DNA from: Mactromeris polynyma
Taxonomy: Eukaryota > Mollusca > Bivalvia > Venerida > Mactridae
Reading direction: 5' to 3'
NCBI GenBank assembly: GCA_032209605.1
Contig: JASFXZ010000014.1
Location: 6,592,912 to 6,656,911, forward strand
Length of the DNA stretch: 64,000 nt
Of this stretch, positions 34,027 to 43,290 are shown one piece after another. A program made the position numbers and the translations under genes. The notes under the pieces were generated by a model, which was given only the letters and a program-made list of their open reading frames with translations, searched no databases and was not told the DNA's origin. Positions within the stretch are counted from its first letter, which is position 1; every line of letters begins with the position of its first letter.

Positions 34027-34983
34027 CGATACCACCAGTTGTATGGCATTCCGGAATACAACAGATTCTGTTAGACTAAAATAAAATAACAAGTTTGGTT
34101 CAAAGAAAGACAATGTTAATCTTTAGCGTAAGCGTGACATTGCATATTATTTAAGTGTTATTCAGGGGTTCAATTTGACCTCTGGAATTTCAAAAAAGCC
34201 ACATTTTGACCCTCAGGGTTATGGTCATTTTTTCTCAAAATTATAGGTAATGTGGCTATAAAAAGTAAAATGAGGTCAAAATATATAAAAATGACTCGAG
34301 ATTCAGCACCTAGTGGAATCCTTGGTTATTGTTATTATATTTGATAAACACACACTATTTAAATGCACTCGAACATACATACTTAGTAAGTTTATCCACA
34401 TTACATTTCTTTTTTAAGTATTATTATTCATTTGACTTAATTTGCTTACCTTAAATATGGACCGTTGAGTCAAGAGGCACTAAACCCAGTAACTTTTAAT
34501 CATCTGATTAATTAGATAAATTAAAGAGGTCAAAGTCAACAGTACAACTGATATCTTTGATTGTTTATTTTTCCTTGCTTTTCTTGGCGAGTCAATGGAG
34601 GTACCATCTGGTTTTGTTGACATGAAAGCGTCCACAGGTGGTGCTCCAGTAGTCCCTGAACTAAATTCTATGCTATATCCATGTTCCATTATATGACTGT
34701 CCATGACTGAATTGACGATAAATATGTATGGTTCTTCTTCAGAAATGCGTAGGATTTCACATTAACATCCAACTACGGTCTTCCAAGTCCGTATTATCGA
34801 CTGAGTTTGTGAAATGAAAAATGCCAGTTAGTCGCATAAACATGTGACAAACAAATATTCAGCATCAAAATAAAGCAATTTCGCCAAATCCATTCGGTAT
34901 GAGTTTTATATATATATATCTCAAAATACATTATACACAAATTTCGTCTGTAACATACCTTATCTTTCATTCAATCGCCGAAA

Positions 34984-34996
34984 ATTGGTTACGTCA
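34984..34996 (-). promoter_or_regulatory. Likely promoter elements of the transposase gene
   Basis: On the minus strand TGACGTAA is followed directly by CCAAT (34996 down to 34984), about 100 bp inside the right end. A good splice donor (GATAAG then GTATGT, near 34959) follows, suggesting an untranslated first exon, with an acceptor just before the Met codon at 34704. A palindromic TGACGTCA lies nearby at 35041-35048. Confidence 0.4.
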
Positions 34997-35076
34997 CCAT
35001 TTCGCGCTCTGAAATTTTACCGTTGTAGTTTATCCTCTAATGACGTCATCAAAAGGCAGTTAATTTTATTTACGGT

Positions 35077-35092
35077 ATAATTGAAACGGTGT
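35077..35092 (-). repeat. Right terminal inverted repeat of the two-gene transposon
   Basis: Reads ACACCGTTTCAATTAT on the minus strand, pairing with 24191-24206. AT follows at 35093-35094. Confidence 0.75.
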
Positions 35093-35428
35093 ATTAAGCG
35101 AATATACTAACTCACTAATAGAGATGGTAAATATTGGCCGTGATGTACATACTTCACATCGGTAAAAAGGGGTTACGTAGGTGAATCAACGTGATAACGC
35201 GATCATGCGTAATACACATACACGATCGGGTCTTGCACGATCTCTGTCAGATTCAGTAGTGTTGTACCGGTTTGCAAAATTATGACAAGTCGTTTTCAAA
35301 TCAGCTGTAACAGTCACCTATATTGAAGGCGACATGGAATTTCTTGAATATATTCAGAAACGATACTCCACTTACTGAGATAATCCGGTTTTAATTATCT
35401 AACGGTCCGTGCTTTTGAGTGGGACTTC

Positions 35429-38170
35429 GGCCCGTATTCACAAGCCTTACTTACACTCGACTCACTGGAGTAGCTAACGGTCGATGAAGACGTAGTTTTC
35501 ATGGTCTAATGATTGAAATGATTGCTATATCGTGCGTAATCCAACAAGTCCTTTGTTCATAAATGGATGTACCGAAGAATGAAACGATAATTTTGATGAT
35601 ATTTTTGTTCTACATTTTCAATGAATAATGAATCTTACGCTCAAACGGATTTAAACTACATTGAATTTTAGGCAATCATTTTTTGCATTTAGAATATTGA
35701 TGGCATTTTATTAACACATACAATACTATGATACACAATTCGTGTGTTAGTTGTGTGTTTGTACAACCAAAAATCAAATTTATTATAATATATTAAATGG
35801 ATTTATTGATGTATAACAATGTAGTTACTTTTTAGCGAGTAAATTGTAATCTATTCGAACATGTAAAGCAATAATAGCTTGAGTGATCAAAGTCAATTTT
35901 ATTGTAATTAGAACAACAAATAATCATCAAAACACGTGAAATAGTCAAGTTAATTTCAAATACAAATGTAAACTACAGTATAATGTATTGTAAAAATGTT
36001 GCATGAATACATGATCGCATTATATTATTATTCCCGCCGAAACGAAGGATTTGTGAGGAGTGTATTTTTTGGCGTTGTCCGTTTATCCGTCTTTCTGTCC
36101 TTCCGGCAGTCACACTTTTTTCCAACCGGAGCGTATATGGGTATGGGATGATGCCTATCAAAAGGGGTCACAATCCACCTATGAATGCCAGAGTTATGGC
36201 CCTTTGTTACTTTCAATAACCCATTTTCTTTAGGAAAAAAATCCGTCCGGAGCCATATCTTGGTACGGGTTGGACAGATTTCATTGAAACATAGATATAT
36301 AGATGGGTATGGGAATGATGCATATCAAATGCTGTAACAATCAACTACAGCACGGACCGTTAGATAATTAAAACCGGATTATCTCAGTGAGTGTGAGTGG
36401 TGTAGCGTTTCTGAATATGGGCCTAAGGCCTAAGGCCCATATTCAGAAACGCTACTCCACTCACACTCACTGAGATAATCCGGTTTTAATTATCTAACGG
36501 TCCGTGCTTTTGAGTGTGACTTCGCCCTAACTAAAAATTGGTATTCACAAAGGTTAGGATAGCCGGAGTACACTCGAATGAGTGAGGATTTCTCGAGTGA
36601 ATGATTCGGCTCTTGACAGTGACTCGAGCTACACTCAAGTGTCGTTTCTGAATACCGATTTATAGTAGACTCGTATTAAATTATGCCAAATGATAAAATG
36701 TCAGTGTTTTATTTAATTAAACAAACAAATATATGCTCGTCTTGATCAATGTATTGGTCACATATATGTTTCCATTATTTCTAATTGAATAGTATAATTA
36801 TTTAGATGAGTCAAACAAGTAATTATGAGTAAAATTTGTGAAAAGTCAGTTATCTTGTACGATGAAAAATAAAATAACAAGATTACCATACGCTACTTGG
36901 AACAGATGGCATTTTATTCTTGGTCGCTTTATTAATGTTAATGCAAGTATTTAATACATTTAATATGCATCATTCCCATACCAATTATTATAGTTCAATG
37001 AAAATCTGACCAACCAGTACAAAGATGTGGTTCCAGCCAGATATTATCCATAGATTACATGGTCATTTGAAATAACAAAGGGTCATAACTCTGTCATACA
37101 TTAGTTGATTGTAACAGGATTTGATATGCATCATTCTCATACTCATCTTTATATTCATAGAATGTTTCAATGAAATATGTCCAACCAATACCAAGATATG
37201 ATTCAGGACGGATTTTGCCTATTGAAAATTGGTAATTGAAAGTAACAAAGGGTCATAACTCTGCCATACATAGTTTGATTTAGACCCCTTTTGATGGACA
37301 TCATTCCCGTGCCCATATACATAAAACTTTCTATGAAATATGTCCGACCAGTACCAAGTTATCGCTCCGGACGGAACAAAGTGTGACAGACGGAAGGACG
37401 GAAAGACGGACAACGCCAAAACAATATACCCCTCCAAAAGACCTCGTTTCGGCGGGGTATAATAATATAATGCGATCATGTATTCATGCCACAATTTTAT
37501 GACACATTTTACTGTAGTTCTTTTTTGTATCTGAAATTAACTTGACTATTTCACGTGTTTTTTATGATAATAAATTGTGTTGTTCTAATAACAATAAAAT
37601 CGACTTTTATCACTCAAGCTATTATTGCTATACATATTCGAGTAGATAACAATTTAGTCGCTAAAAAGTAACTAAATTGTTATACATGAATAACACAATT
37701 TAATTGATTACAATAAGTTTCAAGTTTTGTTTATACAAACAAATAATTAATACACGAAGCGTGTATTACATTATTATATAGGTTAATAACATGACATCAA
37801 TATTCTAAATGCAAAAAGGATTGTCTAAAATGCAATGTAGTTTAAATCCGTTTAAGCGTAATATTCAATGACAAACGTAGAACAAAAATATCATCAAAAT
37901 TATCGTTTTATTTCTTCGGTACATTCATTTATAATCAAAGGACTTGTTGGATGACGCACGATACAGCAATTATTTAAATCATTAGACCATGAAAACTACG
38001 TTTACATCGACCGTTAGCTACTCCAGTGAGTCGAGTGTGAGTAGGGTTTGTGAATACCAAATCTTCACTTGACCGACACTAACTCGACCATCACTCCAGC
38101 TTCACTCGAGCGTCACTTGGGTGAGTGTGAGTGGAGTTCGAGTGGAGTGTAGGTTTGTGAATACGGGCCT
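35429..38170. mobile_element. Long-inverted-repeat (foldback) element, 2.7 kb
   Basis: Outer ends are GGCCCGTATTCACAA (35429) and its inverse at 38156-38170. Left arm 35429 to about 36345 and right arm about 37090 to 38170 are inverted copies of each other, with indels. They share TAGCTAACGGTCGATG, GGACTTGTTGGAT-type, TTTAAACTACATTG-type, TGCGATCATGTATTCATGC, GGCGTTGTCCGT and AGAGTTATGGCCCTTTGTT-type stretches. No transposase. The inner parts resemble the 'TCCGTCTTTCTGTCC..' dispersed repeats of bivalves. A fragment of a related family lies just outside the left end (35345-35425, TTCAGAAACGATACTCCAC). Open frames at 35973-36216 and 37219-37494 are the same repeat read from the two arms. Confidence 0.75.
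36348..36500. repeat. Near-perfect palindrome, arms about 76 bp
   Basis: The left arm starts AGCACGGACCGTTAGATAAT and the right arm ends with its complement. The centre is GGGCCTAAGGCCTAAGGCCC at about 36420. It lies in the middle of the foldback element and, with the sequence to about 36660, interrupts the match between the two long arms, so it is a later nested insertion. The right arm's sequence recurs at 35345-35425. Confidence 0.85.
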
Positions 38171-39744
38171 AATAGTCCTTAAATTGTTAGTTAATACCCA
38201 CTCCATTTATCAACGCACATTCCTCACGGTGATTAAACGGGACGAGCACACGTACACTGTAAGGGAAGTAACCGCTGCGAGGTATTTTTTATCAACGACA
38301 CGGGTCTCGGATAACGGATTTTCCACTCACGCACACGTATCGCTTACTCAATCGTAACTACTCGGCGGTATCCGGCAGAGCTCGGAATACATACCTCGTA
38401 AGTAAGTGTAAGGATACACCCAATGTGATGTGTCCCCGGCGAATAACGCCGAGTAGATAATGCACTGTAAATAAGTGCCAGAACGTAAACAATCATGGCC
38501 GACTTCAAAGCACTCTTCGTGTATGCAATGCATAAAACAGTAATTACGTTATTTTTTGGTAAAACGATACTTGCATATTTTTTCGGACCGACTTCAAGTC
38601 CAATTTTATCATATTTCCTTCGTAAAAAATATTGCTTTAATAACATAATACAGTAATCGTAGCTAATTCAACAGTGATTTAAAAATAAAAGTCTTTGATT
38701 ATTATTTCATTTTGTAATTTCTTAACTCTTGAGAATATGATACGAATGACAATCCTTCGTTTTGGATTTATTTGTCTTGGATCAATTTTTGTCAGTTTAT
38801 TCTAGTATTGAATGGGTTTTAACCCGTATAATTTTCATACCTTCACTGGCTTCAGCTCTTTTGCCAACTTTGCGGAACATTGTCAAATAAATACATCAAC
38901 CCGCTTTCATGTGATTTTCAGGGTTGAATATTTTCGACCAGCGCTTCACAGACAAGAATATTTTACCTGATAGTTTAATGACGCTGCGCATTGGGCTTAA
39001 CAGCAACAAGTTTGACTATGAGAACCATTCTGTTCTGTCAGTAATCATGACAGAGTTAATATATTCATTGAAGTGAAAAGGAGACTTACTGTGATCAAAT
39101 ACGATAAGTTAGGGGAACGAATAAAACTAATCGCAAACTTCAAAGCAAATAACAATTTCCATTCACAATTTTGTTGTTGAAAGTTTTGTTTGCTTAATGT
39201 GCCATCAAATTACGTGGGTGATACAAAGTAAACCTCTAACATCATTTGAGGCATACATGCAAGAGAATTGACTTGTGTGTAGACAGGGACAACCAGCATG
39301 TGCAACTATGTACAACCAAAGTAATATTTCATAAGCACATGGTGTTTATGACGAAATGATCAACTTTTGTATAACTGAAGTCATGTTTAAGAATGTGCTC
39401 AGTAAATTATATTGACTTCAAACAAGACCTTTACACTTGTGACACTTGTTACAATGGACAGAAATGGTTTATATCTATGAACTTTAGTTCGGTTTACAAT
39501 GATACCCCTTTGTATACATGCAATCAATTCTTTTAATTTTGTTCTCCTTGTTGTAAATATTGTGTTTTAGACAATACACAAATGTTGGCATCAATTGTGT
39601 ATTGTTAGGAACTAACGGTACATTAATGATTGCCATCACAAAATGTTGAATATATCTTATTATTTTATTCCGATTGAAAAATATTACTTTACTTTAAGAA
39701 ATCTTCTCGAAGGAAATAATTAATACATAATTGTGAACATGCAC
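38171..39744. other. No gene recognised
   Basis: Open frames at 38121-38357 and 38344-38646 carry no recognisable domain and overlap repeat edges. Otherwise AT-rich unique sequence. Confidence 0.4.
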
Positions 39745-40113
39745 GTGTCAGGACCCTTCCTTACATAAATATTTACTTCTTTCTATGGTATCAGCTCATT
39801 TTTGCATTGTATCAATGGTTAACAACAGTAGGACCATGACAAATAATTACTACATACCCATATAATTGTTGCTGTTTATGGGTTATGGCAGACTATCATT
39901 TTTTTAAGTATAGCATTAAATGTATAAATAACTTTTTCTTGATATCATATGACAATGAGCGATATGAAAGGTTATTATTGAAATCTGCCAAGTTTTATTT
40001 TGATTGCACAAAGCTGCCTCAGTAAATGAGTACATTTACTATTAAATCAAAACAGACCAATTGAATGAAATACATTATAATATTGCAGATATATTTCCCA
40101 TGATTTTGAATAA
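39745..40113 (+). repeat. Segmental duplicate of 45925-45985 plus 47106-47413
   Basis: Starts AGGACCCTTCCTTACAT, shared with about 45930. From 39808 (GCATTGTATCAATGGTTAAC) to 40113 it follows 47108-47413 closely in the same direction. The 1.1 kb between the two parts in the second copy (with the 78-bp minisatellite and two exons of a decayed gene) is missing here. Confidence 0.75.
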
Positions 40114-40123
40114 TAACTATATT

Positions 40124-40351
40124 AAGGTAAGTGTTGACTAAGGTACGTGTTGACCAAGGTACGAGTTAACTAAGGTACGAATTAACTAAGGTACGTGTTG
40201 ACCAAGGTACGAGTTAACTAAGGTACGAGTTGAATAAGGTACGTGTTGACCAAAATAGGTACACGTTGACAAAGGTACGAGTTAACTAAGGTACGAGTTG
40301 ACTAAGGTACAAGTCGACCAAGGTACGAGTTAACTAAGGTACGAGCTGACT
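40124..40351. repeat. 16-bp tandem array (AAGGTACGAGTTAACT)
   Basis: Fourteen units. Two main variants are intermingled: AAGGTACGAGTTAACT and AAGGTACGTGTTGACC, with one unit enlarged by 3 bp. Related short arrays occur inverted at 48616-48710 and direct at 49187-49232. The sequence after the array (CAATTATTCAATTG..TTTTAACGTGCTATCGC) also recurs after 49232, so the array belongs to a larger dispersed repeat. Confidence 0.85.
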
Positions 40352-41223
40352 AGAAACCAATTATTCAATTGTCATATCATTAGATCCTCCATATTTTAAC
40401 GTGCTATCGCCGAGGTGTTCCGAATGACTCATTTATCCCATTCGGAAAACCTCGGCCAACTACGTCCACTGATTAACTTGATTCTTTGACTTTTTTTAGT
40501 AAAGTTTATGTGTGTTCAGTTACTTTGAATCGATATACGGACCGCATAAAATGTTTATATCAGTCGTTTCATAGTCATCCTCGTTATGGAAATTGCCGAG
40601 ATGTTGCGATTGCGCTCCATAATGTAGAGTAACTTCCCTTGACTGTCTAGCCGTCAATAACATAAGTAAGGAGAGAAGGCCCGACACAGGATCTTAGTGG
40701 ATGATACTACGTTATTTTAGATAAACTGAATTTATACAATTCCCATAATAATGCTCCTTACAAGGGTAACACTTTACTGTAAGGGTATGAACACAAAATG
40801 AAGATTCTTATCGCAATTCCCTTGCGACCGTTGACGAAATTGTTAACATAGGCAACGAAAATATACCATAAAATAGGAAAATATGTAGCAGCACATGTCA
40901 CTACAGAGGGTATGTGACCACATAAGTTACAAATGAGTATCTGAGACACTCATCAGTCCAGCCAAACCGAAAAGAACTACCATGCCACCATGAGGATACC
41001 GGTACGGAGGATCGAACGTGCACCCGTCTTTGAATGAAAATACTTGATAGTATAGGGCGATTAGCACAAACCATAGCTCCCTTCAGAGGCAATGTGACCC
41101 TTATTAGAGTGGGAATATACGTGAGTATCTGTGACAACAATTAGTCCAACAAGTTCAAGTTTAACGAAAGAAATAAATTCGATCCTCAATAGGGGTATTC
41201 CTTCGATGGTATGATTGTCTTTT
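40352..41223. other. Repeat edge, then no gene recognised
   Basis: 40352-40412 continues the repeat shared with 49233-49280. 40405-40460 has a small hairpin (CCGAGGTGTTCCGAATG ... CATTCGGAAAACCTCGG), one arm of which recurs at 51235-51252. The stretch around 40985-41010 has a box-B-like site in the minus direction but no tRNA fold I would defend. Confidence 0.45.
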
Positions 41224-41600
41224 TTATACGCCCGTTTGAAAAACGGGACGTATTATGGGAACACCCGTGGCGGGTGTGAGGCGGGCGGGCGACGTCCACA
41301 TGTTGTCCGCTCTCTAAGTCAAAATGTTTTCATCTGATCTTTACCAAACTTGGCGGAAATGTTTGTGGGCATAATATCTCGGCCACGTTCAATAACCAGC
41401 CACATAGCCCCAGGCACTTCGGAATTATGGCCCTTGAATTATCCAAAATTGCCAAATTAGCCTTGTCCGCTCTCTAAGTCAAACAGTTTTCATCTGATCT
41501 TTACCTAACTTGGGACAATAATATCTCGGCCAAGTTCGATAACAGTCATATCTCTCATGTCATCCAAGAGTTATCACCCTTTGATTGTAGAAATTAACTA
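41224..41600. repeat. Dispersed bivalve-type repeat (ACGCCCGTTT..AAAACGGGAC)
   Basis: Starts TATACGCCCGTTTGAAAAAC with a short inverted pair (CCCGTTT / AAACGGG) and a GC-rich GGCGGGTGTGAGGCGGGCGG stretch. Two similar stretches of CTCTCTAAGTCAAA..TTTTCATCTGATCTTTACC then lie about 150 bp apart (near 41310 and 41470). I recall this as a very common interspersed repeat of bivalve genomes. Noncoding. Confidence 0.55.
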
Positions 41601-42087
41601 AAATTTGTCTCAGGTACTCGCGCATATATTGTCACATTCGGTCATATTGTCGAGATTTCCACCCTTAGTAAGGAAGCGATGCAGATGGCAAATCGCCATA
41701 TTATCGGATATTTACGTTTAAACATTGGTGTAAGTTCGATCCTATGTAGGGACCTTCCTACGAGTCTGGTGGTATTTCTTCCAGTCGTGGACTCTTGGTA
41801 GTCACACTGTCTCCTAATAGAGCTATGGATAGGGCAAATCGCCCAATTTTCTTATATTTTCTTTCAATGACAGACAAGTTAGTTCCTCAATAAAGGCTTC
41901 ACTGTATAAAACTGTTACCTATACAAAAGTCAATTATCCGAATCGTCAAAATCTGATATTTACACCTTTGCAGTATTACATGAACGGTAATTAATTAATT
42001 AATATTGCACCTTCAATTCGAAGGGTATACTCAAGACTCATGCAAGTACTATATAAACCCCTTTTTTAGTCAATCAGTATCGGTAGC

Positions 42088-42400
42088 GGATCCGTAGTCC
42101 AGTGGTAATGCGATGGACTAGTAATCCAGATGTCGCATGTTCGATCCCCCGCTTCATCACCGACAGTACTAACGGTCTTTCGGACGAGACTTTGAAAAAC
42201 CGAGGTACCGTGTACGATGCTTCAAATCGGGTACGTACAGGAACCAGGGGTGCATCTGGAACTTGGGGATCTCCTGTATCATGCACTATCCTCCAACAAT
42301 TTAAAATGTCTAACATTTTCCGGAGACGTCGCCCATATGGGAAACCGGTGGCGACGAAGAACAAACGCAAAGTTTACAAAAAAAAATTTTTTATAGTAAA
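42088..42400 (+). mobile_element. tRNA-derived SINE with a conserved core
   Basis: The head is tRNA-like, with box A TAGTCCAGTGG (42095-42105) and box B GTTCGATCC (42139-42147). The body contains GGTCTTTCGGACGAGAC and AAACCGAGGTACCGTGT, then GTACGTACAGGAACCA. This is a core I have seen in several animal SINE families (of the kind described for MetaSINEs; assignment from memory). It ends in an A-run followed by T-run near 42385-42400. Transcription by RNA polymerase III is expected for an active copy. The open frames on both strands here are incidental. Confidence 0.65.
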
Positions 42401-43290
42401 ATGTTGAAACCTAATTAGGGTTTGGCTACAACATTGAAGGGTTTATTGACTGTTTTTTCACAGGTTATTTGTGCATTTTAGGGGGTTCTCTTCCAGCACA
42501 AAGATATGTTTTATTAATTAAGTATACTGACTTTGCTACAGTTTGCATGCCTTTGCTAGACTTTGCATCATATACGACTATAGAGTTGACAAGTCATGCA
42601 AATATCTTCTTCTTCCAATTTTGTACATGGCCCTCTCTGGAGCATTGTCGTATAATGTGACTGTACAAGGTTATGGTGAGCAAGTGCAGGTAAAAATAAA
42701 ACTTAATACATCTATGTGGATGGGACTACACCTGGAACACCCCTCCCTTGAAGGCCTCCAGGCTAGGCGCTGTGACAAGGAATGACGAAGGTAGTCGGTT
42801 GTGCAGTATGGTATTATATAACCTACGGCATGACCTCTGGTCGCAACAGTATGTCAGAATGTCGGCCACAATAAGCTGTAATTACAACACAAATATGTTT
42901 TATTAATTAAATATTACTTATAAGTATTCTTAAATTGACTTTGTTAAAGATTAGTCTGACTTTGCTACACTTTGCCAGCCTTTGCTCGACTATGCCTGAC
43001 TTTGTCGTGTTTAGCATGACCCTACCAGGATGGTGTGTGTGTCTACTTGTAACAGTTGGACTCATGGGGGTCTCAGGTACTCGAGTGTATCTGTATTTTA
43101 GGTGAACACAGCTTTTTGTTGCATAACCTGAAGTTAATTTACCGATACTAGCTTCCTACTTGATTGAACCTCTATACGGGCCTCAATTCGTCAATGGTGT
43201 AAGGGAGGTAATTATTGTATGTAGCTATTGACGGCCAGCTGGCTTCCTGTTACCATTTCCGATTTCTGAAAACAAGGTCAAACATAGAAA
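42401..43290. other. No gene; short GACTTTGCTA-type repeats
   Basis: Two stretches (42508-42570 and 42897-43020) share TTTTATTAATTAA followed by several copies of a GACTTTGCTA-like decamer, a partial direct duplication. The rest is upstream sequence of the B-box gene. Confidence 0.45.

Larger units (their letters stand above)
32165..34033. mobile_element. Nested non-autonomous DNA transposon inside the THAP exon
   Basis: A 1,869-bp insertion flanked by an 8-bp direct duplication, ACCAGTTG, at 32157-32164 and 34034-34041. The ends are inverted repeats matching at 18 of 22 positions: GG......GACTTTTCAACCCC read inward from both sides. Removing the insert and one duplication copy joins the THAP Cys pair (34 kb side) to the SYHSFPG block (32 kb side) in one frame. 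The inside is AT-rich with no transposase-like frame. An 8-bp duplication is compatible with hAT, P, Merlin or Zisupton-type elements; the ends do not show the CA(G) start usual for hAT, so I leave the superfamily open. Confidence 0.85.
30394..34707 (-). pseudogene. THAP-domain DDE_Tnp_4 transposase of the transposon
   Basis: Minus strand. The last exon (31758-30394) follows an acceptor TTTGCCAACAG. The previous exon ends at a GT donor after 32040 and is itself cut in two by the nested element (its parts are 34075-34034 and 32156-32040). THAP domain, C2CH zinc finger: CCIPEC, then SYHSFPG, WLNKIKRD, VCSLHF and a final AVPTKF. A Leu/Lys/Glu-rich coiled coil follows (about 31335-31390) and then the catalytic domain. 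DDE residues: D in VIIDCTEIKTE (about 30900), D in SVMADK (about 30670), E in IYVERAI (about 30535). Damage: in-frame TGA at 30727-30729, two compensating frameshifts around 31335-31390, and a Gly-to-Arg change after MADK. A further upstream exon (34707 to about 34450, start Met at 34704, donor TTTAAG-GTAAGC) is possible but has a stop (34480) and an incompatible phase. It would bind and cut the transposon ends. Confidence 0.8.
24191..35092. mobile_element. Two-gene DNA transposon, ISL2EU/IS4EU-like (THAP-DDE transposase + SAP-SWIM-YqaJ nuclease)
   Basis: A 10.9-kb unit, about 9.0 kb without the nested insertion at 32165-34033. It begins ACACCCTTTCAATTA and ends in the inverse of ACACCGTTTCAATTA, 14 of 15 identical, and AT lies immediately outside both ends (24189-24190, 35093-35094). 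The two genes start near opposite ends and converge. The plus-strand gene carries SAP, SWIM and YqaJ-type nuclease domains. The minus-strand gene carries a THAP DNA-binding domain and a DDE_Tnp_4 catalytic domain. From memory, eukaryotic ISL2EU (IS4EU) transposons encode exactly such a transposase together with a YqaJ nuclease and make 2-bp target duplications. Seen: ends, gene order, domains. Inferred: that all of it moved as one unit. Both genes are broken, so this copy cannot move by itself. Confidence 0.75.

Noticed and set aside
40124..40351. Possible CRISPR-like array
   Set aside because: Repeats are contiguous 16-mers with no unique spacers, in a eukaryotic genome; it is a plain tandem array.
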